A stretch of DNA of 64,000 bases. Source: Sphingomonas sp. GTDB taxonomy: Bacteria; Pseudomonadota; Alphaproteobacteria; Sphingomonadales; Sphingomonadaceae. Shown here piece after piece: positions 38,649 to 47,008 of this stretch. Every line of letters begins with the position of its first letter. The first letter of the stretch is position 1. The notes beneath the pieces were generated by a model. The model ran no database searches. It had not been told where the DNA came from and saw only the letters and a list, made by a program, of their open reading frames with translations. The translations under genes were made by a program, and so were the position numbers. The stretch is taken from positions 124,001 to 188,000 of the forward strand of contig NZ_JAGHZV010000002.1 in NCBI RefSeq assembly GCF_017745215.1, written 5' to 3'.

Positions 38649-38880
38649 AGGGATAACTCCTTCCGGTTGTGCCTTTGGGAAGCGGGAATTCCGTGCGCCG
38701 CTCAGCGGCCGGAACACCGGGTTATGATGCTTCCCATGCGGGTTGAGGGCGCGCCGTTAGCGCCGGTCGACGCAAAAGGCAAGAGCCCGTGATGCGGGAT
38801 GTGGCGTGGGGACGACCGCGGTTCAAGGACTGCGAAATCGCGGTGATGGCGGAATATTCGTTTTTTGTTCCGCTTCTGTC
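38649..38880. other. rpsB upstream region, no gene seen
   Basis: Spacer of about 230 bases before the LexA-type promoter. It should contain the rpsB promoter and leader on the minus strand, but I could not identify convincing -35/-10 boxes or a recognised S2 autoregulatory leader. A T-run (TTTTTTG, 38861-38867) is the only low-complexity feature. Confidence 0.4.
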
Positions 38881-38910
38881 TTGACAGTTGGAACATGAAC
38901 GGAACATAAA
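38881..38910 (+). promoter_or_regulatory. Predicted promoter with LexA (SOS) box
   Basis: A consensus -35 TTGACA (38881-38886) and a -10-like CATAAA (38905-38910), 18 bases apart. Between them lies GAAC-N7-GAAC (38891-38905), the reverse complement of the alphaproteobacterial LexA operator GTTC-N7-GTTC. The operator fills the space between the two promoter elements, the ideal place for repression. The following gene starts at 38962. Confidence 0.75.
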
Positions 38911-38961
38911 CGGTCCATCGGCGGACGATCGACGTCTGTTGGATTTGATGGAGCCAGGGCG

Positions 38962-39183
38962 ATGGCGGCGATTGCGGGAACGATGTTCTTCCTCACGGTG
39001 CTGGGCTTCGCGCTCTGGACGATGTTCGCAACGATCCGGCCGAGGCTCGGGCGGATCGCCTTCCTGCTCGGCTATGACTCGGCGATCGGTGCCGAGCTGC
39101 CGCCCAGGCCCCGCGCCGGCGCGCGGAGCGTTCCTACTCCGGCGGCGGGCCAGGGTCGCCCGTCGCTCCGGATTGCCGCCTGA
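38962..39183 (+). CDS. Predicted SOS-controlled single-span membrane protein, 73 residues
   Basis: A short protein: N-terminal membrane segment (about 3-25, IAGTMFFLTVLGFALWTMF), then a basic soluble tail (RPRLGRIAFLLGYDSAIGAE and a Pro/Arg-rich end). A GGAG site lies 8 bases before the ATG. It follows a promoter with an exact LexA box. In Caulobacter the SOS-induced division inhibitors SidA and DidA are likewise small single-span membrane proteins, without wide sequence conservation. A similar role here is inference from promoter and topology only. Its last 50 bases overlap the convergent pssA 3' end. Confidence 0.6.
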   Translation: MAAIAGTMFFLTVLGFALWTMFATIRPRLGRIAFLLGYDSAIGAELPPRPRAGARSVPTPAAGQGRPSLRIAA

Positions 39184-39964
39184 CGCGGCGATAGGCGCGG
39201 ACGCTGAGCGGGATCGTCGCGAGGTAGAGCAGCGAAGCGACCGCGAGCGTCGGCCAGGGCGCCGAGACGATCGCGGCGGCGACCACCACCAGCACCGCGA
39301 CTGCCTCGAAGCGGATGCGCTGGCGGAGGCGAAGCGACGCGGCGGACCAGGTCGCGAAGCTCGAGATCATCAGGATCGCCGTGAAGGCGATCCACGGCGC
39401 GACGAGCAGCGGATCGCGGAACTCGGGCCGGCCGGTCCAGATCCAGAAGTAGATCGGCGTCATCGCGGTCAGCGCGCCGAGCGGTGCGGGAACTCCGGTG
39501 AGGAAGCCCGCCGACTTGTGCGGCTGGTGATCGAGGTCGATCTGGGCGTTGAAGCGCGCGAGGCGGAGCGCGCAGAATAGCGCATGGACGAGCGCAAGCA
39601 GCCAGCCGAGCCGCGGCACGCTCTCGAGCGACCAGAGGTAGAGCACCATCGCGGGGGCCACGCCGAAGGCGATCGCGTCGGACAGGCTGTCCAGCTCGGC
39701 GCCGAAGCGGCTCTCGCCGTGCATCATCCGCGCGATGCGGCCGTCGATCCCGTCGAGCACGCCGGCGATGAGGATCATCAGCACCGCGGTCTGCCACTCG
39801 CCGGCGATGGCGAAGCGGATCGCGGTGAGCCCGGCGCAGAGCGCGAGCGCGGTCACGAGGTTGGGCGCGATCGCGCGCAGCGGGATCCCGCGCTCGCCGC
39901 GGCGCCTGAACCGGCGGCGGCGGTCGACAGGGCTTGGGCGTCTCATCGAGGTCGTCTCACCCAA
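39134..39964 (-). CDS. pssA: CDP-diacylglycerol-serine phosphatidyltransferase
   Basis: A 276-residue polytopic membrane enzyme that joins CDP-diacylglycerol and serine into phosphatidylserine. The CDP-alcohol phosphotransferase motif is DGIDGRIARMMHGESRFGAE followed by LDSLSD near residues 70-95. A basic N-terminus (RRRRFRRRGER) precedes about eight spans. It starts 18 bases after psd, giving a psd-pssA pair for phosphatidylethanolamine synthesis. Confidence 0.93.
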   Translation of the reverse strand: MGETTSMRRPSPVDRRRRFRRRGERGIPLRAIAPNLVTALALCAGLTAIRFAIAGEWQTAVLMILIAGVLDGIDGRIARMMHGESRFGAELDSLSDAIAFGVAPAMVLYLWSLESVPRLGWLLALVHALFCALRLARFNAQIDLDHQPHKSAGFLTGVPAPLGALTAMTPIYFWIWTGRPEFRDPLLVAPWIAFTAILMISSFATWSAASLRLRQRIRFEAVAVLVVVAAAIVSAPWPTLAVASLLYLATIPLSVRAYRRVRRQSGATGDPGPPPE

Positions 39965-39982
39965 GGCCCCGCATTCCGCACC

Positions 39983-40711
39983 TCACTGCGCGACGCCGCC
40001 GACGTTCGCCGCGCCCTTGGCGGCGATCACCGTCTCGCCAGCGAGTGTGCGCTGGCCGAGCGCGACCTGGCAGCCATAGCCTTCGGGCAGATAGACATCG
40101 AGCCGGCTGCCGAAGCGGATCAGGCCGATGCGCTGGCCGCGCACCACCATGTCGCCCGCCTTGACGAAGCTCAGGATTCGCCGCGCGACCAGCCCTGCGA
40201 TCTGGGTGAAGCCGATACGGAGGCCGTTCTTGTCCTCGACGACGAAATATTGCCGCTCATTCTCCTCGCTCGCCTTGTCCAGATCGGCGTTGAGGAACTT
40301 GCCCGAGACGTAGATCACATGGCGGATCGTGCCGCTGATCGGGGTGCGGTTGATGTGGACGTCGAACACGCTCATGAAGATCGAAACGCGCACGCGCGGC
40401 TTATCGCCCAATGCATGGTCGCCGGCGAGCTCGCGCGGCAGTGCGACGCGCTCGATCATCGTCACGAGCCCGTCGGCGGGCGCGATGATCAGCCCCTCGC
40501 CCGTCGGCGTCACGCGCACCGGATCGCGGAAGAAGGCGGCGACCCAGATCGTCAGCCCGATCAGCGGCCAGGTGATGAAATCCCACACGAACAGGCTGGC
40601 CAGGGCGATCGCTGCAGCGATCATGACGTATTTGCGCCCTTCGGTGTGCACTTCGGGGAAGCGCCACTTGACCGTCGAAGTGCCGACGGGGGGCTTGTCG
40701 ATCGATGCCAT
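39983..40711 (-). CDS. psd: Phosphatidylserine decarboxylase proenzyme
   Basis: A 242-residue short-form (PSD-A) enzyme that makes phosphatidylethanolamine. Two membrane spans lie near residues 28-65, followed by [23 protein letters not shown] [16 protein letters not shown] and the self-cleavage site [11 protein letters not shown] near residue 205, where Gly-Ser cleavage yields the pyruvoyl group. Transcribed ahead of pssA. Confidence 0.95.
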   Translation of the reverse strand: MASIDKPPVGTSTVKWRFPEVHTEGRKYVMIAAAIALASLFVWDFITWPLIGLTIWVAAFFRDPVRVTPTGEGLIIAPADGLVTMIERVALPRELAGDHALGDKPRVRVSIFMSVFDVHINRTPISGTIRHVIYVSGKFLNADLDKASEENERQYFVVEDKNGLRIGFTQIAGLVARRILSFVKAGDMVVRGQRIGLIRFGSRLDVYLPEGYGCQVALGQRTLAGETVIAAKGAANVGGVAQ

Positions 40712-40794
40712 CGCGCGGCTCTAGCCGTGTCCTGCTTGCAACACAATTGGACCGGGCCGATGATCGAGTCCGCAATCGAGGCGAGGACGAAGGC

Positions 40795-41033
40795 ATGGCA
40801 TTGCGATGGGCGGACCTGGCGTTCGAGCTCGACGAGACGCCGCCGGCAAGCGGCCGGGGCCCGGGCAATGCTATGCCGCGACGATCCTGCCGGTGTTCGA
40901 GGGCGGCACCTATGACGTCGACAATCTCTGGGTAGCGCCGTCGCGCGAATGGCTGGGGATGACCGGTTCGATCCACCAGCAGTTGCAAGACGTGGGCGAC
41001 GGGGAGCAAGTCGTGTTCCGCATCGGCGAATAG
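40795..41033 (+). pseudogene. Frameshifted small gene of unknown function
   Basis: Two frames join into one plausible protein of about 80 residues. The first runs from the ATG at 40795 (MALRWADLAFELDETPPASG); the second runs to the stop at 41031-41033 (QCYAATILPVFEGGTYDVDN ... EQVVFRIGE). They meet inside a GC palindrome (GGGGCCCGGG, about 40857-40866), where one extra G would restore a single frame. This is either a true one-base deletion or a sequencing error in a difficult run. The family is not recognised. Confidence 0.55.
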
Positions 41034-41180
41034 GGCCTGTCGGACTTTCAACGGCGAAAGCCGGCTGCTTTGGCGTGGCGATCTTCGGGTTGAAGGCGCG
41101 CGCAACTCGAGGAACCTCCACCCCGAACTTGTTTCAGGCTCCAACTCGCCGCGGGCGACATCGCCCGGAGGAAAGGTTGG

Positions 41181-41394
41181 ATGCTGAAGCAAGGGCGTGT
41201 CATCAGGGACGCTCTCTGAAAAGCGGGCCGCGAGGGAGGAGCGCCTCCTGAATCGTCACCCCGGCGAAAGCCGGGACCCAGAGCCGCAAGCGACGTCCTT
41301 CGTAACCCTGGGTCCCGGCTTTCGCCGGGATGACAGCCGCAGGAAGCAGCGAAACCCGTTCGGCACTTGATGGCACGCCCAAGTTCAGCATGAC
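41181..41394. repeat. Nested palindromic element, second copy
   Basis: Outer arms at 41181-41205 (ATGCTGAAGCAAGGGCGTGT...) and 41368-41394 (...CACGCCCAAGTTCAGCAT...) flank a REP palindrome at 41254-41335, the same design as at 2326-2519. The preceding bases (about 41100-41180) hold another weaker palindrome (CGAACTTGTTTCAG-like arm). No coding region is seen in 41034-41445. Confidence 0.65.
41254..41335. repeat. REP-like palindrome, copy 6
   Basis: A full copy with canonical inner part (GGGACCCAGAGC ... CCTGGGTCCCGG) and slightly altered outer ends, inside the nested element 41181-41394. Confidence 0.85.
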
Positions 41395-41445
41395 GGGCTA
41401 TGCTGGCGGCAGAGCGGAAAAAACGCGGTCGATGCGATTCGACCC

Positions 41446-42315
41446 CTAAGCCACTCCGATCGTGCCCGACAGGAAGCGCAGCAGCCGCGCGCCATAGTCG
41501 GGCGTGCCGGTCGCCGAGATACCGCGATGGTCCAGCCCCGGCACCAGCCACAGCGACTTGGGGCCCGGCGCGGCGTCGAGCATCGCGCGCGTCTCTTCCG
41601 GCAGGGTGTAGCGATCCGCCCCGCCGCCAATAACCAGCACCGGCCCGTGGTACCGCCGTAGCGCCTCGAGCGGCGAGATCCGCGCCGGCCATACGCCATA
41701 GCGCGGCAGCGACTGGTAGCTGAGCAGCGGCTCGCCCGCCCAGCCCGCGAACCCGCCGGCGATCGCGGCGATGCGGTTGCGGATCGCATGGCGGATGTCC
41801 GGATAGACCGCCTGGAGCACCAGCGCGTCGGCGGGAAGCGGGCCCGCGTCGCCCAGCAGGCTCGCCGCGCCGCCGAGCGAGATGCCGATCACCGCGACCT
41901 TCGCGCCACGCTGGCGCTGCTTGAGCCAGGCGAAGGCAGCCGCGGCATCGCGGCTCTCGAACAGACCGAAGCTCTTCCGATGCGGGCTCGACTGGCCGTG
42001 GCCGCGGAAGTCGATCGTCAGCACGGCATAGCCCTGCCTCGCAAGCCACTCGGCGTTCCGCGCCACCGAGCCGCGCGATGCGCCATTGCCGTGGAGGATC
42101 AGCACCCCCGGCGCGTCGGGCCGCCGCCCGGGCCGATAGGTCGCGGCGATCGAGACGCCGTCCGACGCGGTCAGCTTGAAGTCGCGCGCCGGCGGGTCGG
42201 CCGGGGCGACTTCGGCCATCGTCGGCCGCACGGTCATCTCGCCGAACGCCCAGGCACCCGCGAGCACCAATGCCGCCAGCCCCAACGCGCCGAACCCGTA
42301 CCACCGCTTCCGCAC
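41446..42315 (-). CDS. Alpha/beta hydrolase, membrane-anchored or secreted
   Basis: A 289-residue hydrolase. An N-terminal hydrophobic segment (about 8-26) acts as signal or anchor. The fold shows the oxyanion strand VLILHGNGASRGS near residue 70, the nucleophile elbow GISLGGA near residue 145 (Ser), a late Asp in VIGGGADRYTLP and the His in VPGLDHRGI near residue 265, so the triad is complete. Substrate unknown; it resembles BEM46/YtpA-like hydrolases that read as thioesterases or lysophospholipases. Confidence 0.85.
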   Translation of the reverse strand: MRKRWYGFGALGLAALVLAGAWAFGEMTVRPTMAEVAPADPPARDFKLTASDGVSIAATYRPGRRPDAPGVLILHGNGASRGSVARNAEWLARQGYAVLTIDFRGHGQSSPHRKSFGLFESRDAAAAFAWLKQRQRGAKVAVIGISLGGAASLLGDAGPLPADALVLQAVYPDIRHAIRNRIAAIAGGFAGWAGEPLLSYQSLPRYGVWPARISPLEALRRYHGPVLVIGGGADRYTLPEETRAMLDAAPGPKSLWLVPGLDHRGISATGTPDYGARLLRFLSGTIGVA

Positions 42316-42379
42316 GATTCCCTCCCGCGCCGCCTTACTCGTCTAGCCATGGCGCCTTCGCCTTCCTAGACGTCGGCGC

Positions 42380-42823
42380 ATGGACATCGCCCCCGCCACA
42401 CCCGCAGACCTCGACGACTGGGCGCGTATGCGCCACGCGCTCTGGGGCGACGAAGCCTCGGCCGAGGACCTTCGCGACGAAGCGGCGGAAGCGCTCGGTG
42501 CGCCCGACACGCTGGTGCTGATCGCTCGCGCCGCGGACGGCAGCGCGGCCGGCTTCGCCGAAGCCGCGATCCGCCGCGACTATGTCAACGGCTGCGACAC
42601 CTCGCCGGTCGCCTTCCTCGAAGGCATCCATGTCGAGCCCGCGCATCGCCGCCAGGGCCTCGCCTCCGCGCTGGTCGACGGGGTCGCTGTCTGGGGCCGT
42701 GCGCAGGGCTGCATCGAATTCGCCTCGGACGCGCTGGTCGAGGATGTCGAAAGCCACCGCTTCCACGCCGCCGCCGGCTTCGAGGAGACCGAGCGCGTCG
42801 TCTATTTCCGCAAAGCTCTCTGA
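42380..42823 (+). CDS. GNAT acetyltransferase close to aminoglycoside 6'-N-acetyltransferase AAC(6')-I
   Basis: A 147-residue GNAT protein. The features match chromosomal AAC(6')-I enzymes of Acinetobacter type along the chain: an N-terminal DLDDWARMRHALWGDE, then RRDYVNGCDTSPVAFLEGIH (66-84), PAHRRQGLASAL (88-98, acetyl-CoA pyrophosphate loop), EFASDALVEDVESHRFH (113-129) and GFEETERVVYF (133-143). These enzymes acetylate the 6'-amino group of tobramycin, amikacin and relatives. Whether this one confers resistance or acts on another amine cannot be told. It has its own start, divergent from the hydrolase gene. Confidence 0.85.
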   Translation: MDIAPATPADLDDWARMRHALWGDEASAEDLRDEAAEALGAPDTLVLIARAADGSAAGFAEAAIRRDYVNGCDTSPVAFLEGIHVEPAHRRQGLASALVDGVAVWGRAQGCIEFASDALVEDVESHRFHAAAGFEETERVVYFRKAL

Positions 42824-42827
42824 CCGC

Positions 42828-43310
42828 TCAGCGCCACCATCGCCACCACGGGCGCCGGGCGCGCGCGGGCGGCGGCGCCTCGGGGTAGCCGGTGCCCGAG
42901 ACGACATGCTGATAGACGCCCGGCATCGGCTCGCTCAGCCCCTCGGGCTTTGGAAAGGGCTTGCCCTCGCGCAGCAGCAGGTTGGCGATCAGGAAGTCGA
43001 GCAGCCGCGCCTCATAGGCCAGGTCCTCGGCCGGCGGATCGGCCATGCGCCAGGCCGCGACCACTTCGGCGCCATCGCCCACCGGCGCCAGGTCGACGCG
43101 GAACACCCCGAGCCCGGTCCAGCTGCGGTGGAGGAACAGGCTCGGCGCGTCCCAATAGATGAACCATTTATCCTCCATCGCCTCGGGCACCAGCCCCGTT
43201 TCGAGCCGCACGCGCTCGGCCGCGGTGAAGCTGCGCCGCCAGTCGATCGGCACCAGCTCGCCGAAGGGAAGCGTCTTCCAGCTGTCGGCACGTGCAATTG
43301 CGTTCGTCAT
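42828..43310 (-). CDS. Conserved-looking soluble protein of unknown function
   Basis: A 160-residue protein starting MTNAIARADSWKTLPFGELV, rich in Trp and aromatic residues (DKWFIYWDAPSLFLHRSWTG), with a basic Trp-rich end (ARRPWWRWWR). I recognise no family by name. The ATG at 43310 is preferred over 43364, because the extra N-terminus looks like translated promoter of icd. It is divergent from icd, and convergent with the acetyltransferase gene across 4 bases. Confidence 0.65.
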   Translation of the reverse strand: MTNAIARADSWKTLPFGELVPIDWRRSFTAAERVRLETGLVPEAMEDKWFIYWDAPSLFLHRSWTGLGVFRVDLAPVGDGAEVVAAWRMADPPAEDLAYEARLLDFLIANLLLREGKPFPKPEGLSEPMPGVYQHVVSGTGYPEAPPPARARRPWWRWWR

Positions 43311-43392
43311 TGCCGCTTCACCCTGTTGACCCCCCTCGCCCCTTGCCCCTAGAGGCACCGGCAAACCCCTCCCCTCTCACGGAAGCGAGCAT

Positions 43393-44613
43393 ATGGCGAA
43401 GATCAAGGTAGCGACCCCGGTCGTCGAAATCGACGGCGACGAGATGACCCGGATCATCTGGGAATGGATTCGCGAACGCCTGATCCTCCCCTATCTCGAC
43501 ATCGACCTCAAATATTACGACCTCGGCATCGAGAAGCGCGACGAGACCAACGACCAGATCACGATCGATTCGGCGAACGCGATCAAGGAATATGGCGTCG
43601 GCGTGAAGTGCGCGACGATCACGCCCGACGAGGCGCGCGTCGAGGAATTCGGGCTCAAGGAGATGTGGAAGTCGCCCAACGGCACGATCCGCAACATCCT
43701 GGGCGGCACGATCTTCCGCGAGCCGATCGTGATCTCGAACGTGCCCCGGCTGATCCCGGGCTGGACCAAGCCGATCGTCGTCGGCCGCCACGCATTCGGC
43801 GACCAGTATCGCGCGACCGACTTCAAGGTGCCCGGCGCGGGCAAGCTCCGCCTCGTCTGGGAAGGCGACAACGGCGAGACGATCGACCGCGAAGTCTACA
43901 AGTTCAAGGACGCCGGCGTGGCGCTCGCGATGTACAACCTCGACGAGTCGATCCGCGACTTCGCGCGCTCGAGTATGAACTACGGCCTCAACCTCGGCTG
44001 GCCGGTGTATCTCTCGACCAAGAACACGATCCTCAAGGCCTATGACGGCCGTTTCAAGGACATCTTCGAGGAGGTCTACCAGACCGAGTTCAAGGACCAG
44101 TTCAAGGAAGCCGGCATCGTCTACGAGCACCGCCTGATCGACGACATGGTCGCCTCGGCGCTCAAGTGGCACGGCGAGTTCGTCTGGGCCTGCAAGAACT
44201 ATGACGGCGACGTCCAGTCGGATCAGGTGGCGCAGGGCTTCGGCAGCCTCGGCCTGATGACCTCGGTGCTGATGTCGCCCGACGGCAAGACGATCGAGGC
44301 GGAGGCGGCGCACGGCACCGTCACGCGCCACTATCGCCAGCACCAGCAGGGCAAGGCGACCTCGACCAATCCGATCGCGTCGATCTTCGCCTGGACCGGC
44401 GGCCTCAAGTATCGCGGCAAGTTCGACGGCACGCCCGACGTGACGCGCTTCGCCGAGACGCTGGAGAAGGTCTGCGTCGAGACCGTCGAGAGCGGCAAGA
44501 TGACCAAGGATCTCGCGCTGCTGATCGGGCCCGAACAGGCCTGGATGACCACCGAGCAGTTCTTCGAGGCGATCCGCGAGAACCTCGAGACCGCGATGGG
44601 CAGCTGGCAGTAA
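43393..44613 (+). CDS. icd: NADP-dependent isocitrate dehydrogenase
   Basis: A 406-residue TCA-cycle enzyme of the eukaryote-like, homodimeric subfamily [22 protein letters not shown] at the N-terminus, [19 protein letters not shown] for substrate binding and [20 protein letters not shown] near residue 305 for NADP. It produces 2-oxoglutarate, the carbon skeleton that NtrBC signalling balances against nitrogen. A GGAAGCGAG site precedes the ATG. Confidence 0.97.
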   Translation: MAKIKVATPVVEIDGDEMTRIIWEWIRERLILPYLDIDLKYYDLGIEKRDETNDQITIDSANAIKEYGVGVKCATITPDEARVEEFGLKEMWKSPNGTIRNILGGTIFREPIVISNVPRLIPGWTKPIVVGRHAFGDQYRATDFKVPGAGKLRLVWEGDNGETIDREVYKFKDAGVALAMYNLDESIRDFARSSMNYGLNLGWPVYLSTKNTILKAYDGRFKDIFEEVYQTEFKDQFKEAGIVYEHRLIDDMVASALKWHGEFVWACKNYDGDVQSDQVAQGFGSLGLMTSVLMSPDGKTIEAEAAHGTVTRHYRQHQQGKATSTNPIASIFAWTGGLKYRGKFDGTPDVTRFAETLEKVCVETVESGKMTKDLALLIGPEQAWMTTEQFFEAIRENLETAMGSWQ

Positions 44614-44940
44614 TGACGTCGCGCTGGCGGCGCATCGGCTCGGCGGCCCTGCTCGGAGCCGTCGCCTGCGTCGCCAACGTCTCTACACGCCCCGGCTGCC
44701 GGCCTTTCGCCATCAGGCCGCGATCGGGCGGTACCAGCTCTATTCCGAAACGCCGATCCCGGTGGCGACGGGCGCGCGATGCTCGCCAAGGCCGATGCAC
44801 GGCTTGCGACGAGCCGGCTCGATCGGCCGGACGGGCGGTTGCATCCCGCCAAGGCCAGAAGGCGCTGGCGGCTGCTGACCCGAACTCGAGCTGTACCTCG
44901 GGGCGGACGCGCTGCTCGGGCGTCAGGGCGACAGCCTCTT
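44613..44940 (+). pseudogene. Decayed gene with at least two frameshifts
   Basis: An ATG overlaps the icd stop (TAATG) and opens [20 protein letters not shown], a signal-anchor-like segment. The protein-like sequence then continues in other frames: LYTPRLPAFRHQAAIGRYQL (about 44679-44738), then MLAKADARLATSRLDRPDGR (about 44779-44838), then a Trp-rich RRWRLL and an ELYLGADALLGRQGDSLL end near 44940. Together they suggest a membrane-anchored protein of about 110 or more residues that has lost its frame. The family is not recognised. The region from 44941 to 45220 has a REP copy and presumably the antiporter promoter. Confidence 0.55.
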
Positions 44941-44953
44941 GAACCAATCCATC

Positions 44954-45036
44954 CCGTCATCCCGGCGAGAGTCCGGACCCAGGGCTGCGGGCGACGTCCT
45001 CCGCAGCTTTGCTTCCCGGCTTTTGCAGGGTGCCGG
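44954..45036. repeat. REP-like palindrome, copy 7 (degenerate)
   Basis: The left arm is near canonical (CCGTCATCCCGGCGAGAG); the right arm has decayed (TTCCCGGCTTTTGCAGGGTG). It follows the decayed gene 44613-44940, and both appear to be eroding. Confidence 0.7.
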
Positions 45037-45220
45037 TTCGGGGGTAGCGATCACCCGCCGCTCAGCGACCGAAACCGCGCGCCATCTTAGGTCCGCTGCA
45101 TTGCCGCGCTCGAGCGGATGGCGTCCAAGCCTCGCGCCGGCCGGCCGGCGACGATGCAAACTTGGGTCTTTGTCACATCTACCCCATGACATTCGCGTCC
45201 CGAGCCGCTTTAATGCCGTC

Positions 45221-47008
45221 ATGCCGACACTAGCAAACAGTGGATTCAGCGACGCCCTGGTGATTCTGGGCGCCGCGGGAATCGTCATCCCGGCCTTCGC
45301 ACGCTTCCGGATCAGCCCGGTGATCGGGTTCATCCTGGTCGGCGCGCTGGTCGGGCCCGCCGGGCTGGGGTCGCTGGTGAGCCACGCGCCCTGGCTCTAT
45401 TACGTCACCATCTCGGACCCGCATTCGATCGAGCCCTTCGCCGAATTCGGCATCATCCTGCTGCTCTTTTCGATCGGGCTCGAGCTGTCGTTCAAGCGGC
45501 TCTGGTCGATGCGAACGCTGGTGTTCGGGGTCGGCGCGGCGGAACTGTTCGGCGCGGGGCTGATCCTAGCCGCGACGCTCTACCTCACCGGCCTGAGCGC
45601 CGGCGGGGCGTTCGGGCTCGGCATCGCGCTGGCACTCTCCTCGACTGCGTTGGTGGTGCCGATCGCCGGGACCGAGAGCCCGGTCGGCCGCGCCGCCTTC
45701 TCGATGCTGCTGTTCGAGGACCTCGCACTGGTGCCGATCATCTTCGTGCTCGGCGCGATGGGACCCGGCAGCAACGGCGGGTTCGGCCAACTGGGCCTGA
45801 CCGCGCTGACGGGGATCGCGACGGTGGCGGTGCTCTACGTCGGCGGGCGCTTCCTGCTGCCGAAGATGTTCGCCCAGGCGGCGCGCACCAAGAGCCCCGA
45901 GCTGTTCCTCGCCGCCAGCCTGCTCGCCGTGATCGTCGCGAGCCTGGCAACGAGCGCCGCGGGCCTCTCGCCGATCGTCGGCGCGCTGATTGCCGGGCTG
46001 CTGATCGCCGAGACCGAGTACCACAGCGAAGTCGACGTGATCACCAAGCCCTTCCAGGGACTCGCGCTCGGCGTGTTCCTCATCACCGTGGGCATGCGGC
46101 TCGACCTCAACATGGTGCTCAAGGAATGGGGGGCGCTGCTCGGCGCCACGGTGCTGGTGATGGCGGTGAAGGCGGGCGTGACGATGACGCTGCTCCGCCT
46201 CTCCGGTGCACGCGCCGGCACAGCGGCGGAGACGGGCGTGCTGATGGCGAGCCCGTCGGAGACCACGCTGATCGTGCTTGGCGTCGCGGGCGCGGTGGGG
46301 CTGATCGTGCCCGGCACCGTCGCTTTCTGGACCACGGTGACGGCGATCGGGCTCACCGCCACGCCGCTGCTCGCCACCGCGGGCCGGCTGATCTCGCGCC
46401 GGATCGAGCGAAACGAGGGCGAACAGCCTGGCGAGACCGAGCCAGGCCGCGAGAGCCTGGGCACCGTCGTCATCGGCTTCGGCCGCGTCGGCCGCACCGT
46501 CGCCGACATGCTCAAGCGCCATGGCCTGCCCTATCTCGGCGTCGACGCCGATATCGACAACGTCAACGCCGCGCGGCGCGAAGGCTATAGCGTGCTGTTC
46601 GGCGACGTGACGCGCAGCGAACTTGTCGACCGGCTCAACCTCGGCCATGCCAAGGCGCTGATCCTGACGATGGACGATCCCGTGCTAACCGTGCGGCTGA
46701 CGCGGCGCGTGCGCGGCTGGGTGCCGCACATCCCGATCATCGCCCGCGCGCGCGATACCGCCCATGCCGCCGAGCTCTACAAGGCCGGCGCGACCGATGC
46801 GGTGCCCGAGACGCTGGAGAGCGCGCTCCAGCTCTCCGAGGCGCTGCTCGTGGACCTCGGAATCGCGGTGGGTCCGGTGATCGCCTCGATCCATGAAGAG
46901 CGCGACGCGATGCGCAAGACGATCAAGGAAGCCGCGAATCTCGAGCGCGAGCCGCGATTCCGCCGTGTTCGTCAGGCAGAGCCGATCGCCGAAGGAGAGA
47001 CCCCATGA
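45221..47008 (+). CDS. Cation:proton antiporter of KefB type (CPA2) with TrkA-N domain
   Basis: A 595-residue protein. About 12 membrane spans (1-400) form the CPA2 transporter (FAEFGIILLLFSIGLELSFK, ALSSTALVVP, SPIVGALIAGLLIAETEY). A cytoplasmic RCK_N/TrkA-N domain follows from about 430 (TVVIGFGRVGRTVADMLKRH, DADIDNVNAARREGYSVLFG). This layout is that of K+/H+ antiporters such as KefB and KefC; no ancillary KefF/KefG oxidoreductase is nearby. The ATG at 45221 is chosen because upstream sequence is repeat-derived. The stop overlaps the next gene by 4 bases. Confidence 0.9.
   Translation: MPTLANSGFSDALVILGAAGIVIPAFARFRISPVIGFILVGALVGPAGLGSLVSHAPWLYYVTISDPHSIEPFAEFGIILLLFSIGLELSFKRLWSMRTLVFGVGAAELFGAGLILAATLYLTGLSAGGAFGLGIALALSSTALVVPIAGTESPVGRAAFSMLLFEDLALVPIIFVLGAMGPGSNGGFGQLGLTALTGIATVAVLYVGGRFLLPKMFAQAARTKSPELFLAASLLAVIVASLATSAAGLSPIVGALIAGLLIAETEYHSEVDVITKPFQGLALGVFLITVGMRLDLNMVLKEWGALLGATVLVMAVKAGVTMTLLRLSGARAGTAAETGVLMASPSETTLIVLGVAGAVGLIVPGTVAFWTTVTAIGLTATPLLATAGRLISRRIERNEGEQPGETEPGRESLGTVVIGFGRVGRTVADMLKRHGLPYLGVDADIDNVNAARREGYSVLFGDVTRSELVDRLNLGHAKALILTMDDPVLTVRLTRRVRGWVPHIPIIARARDTAHAAELYKAGATDAVPETLESALQLSEALLVDLGIAVGPVIASIHEERDAMRKTIKEAANLEREPRFRRVRQAEPIAEGETP

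Noticed and set aside
38702..38896. Minus-strand 64-residue frame upstream of rpsB
   Set aside because: No ribosome site, composition unlike real proteins here, and it overlaps the LexA promoter and the presumed rpsB leader.
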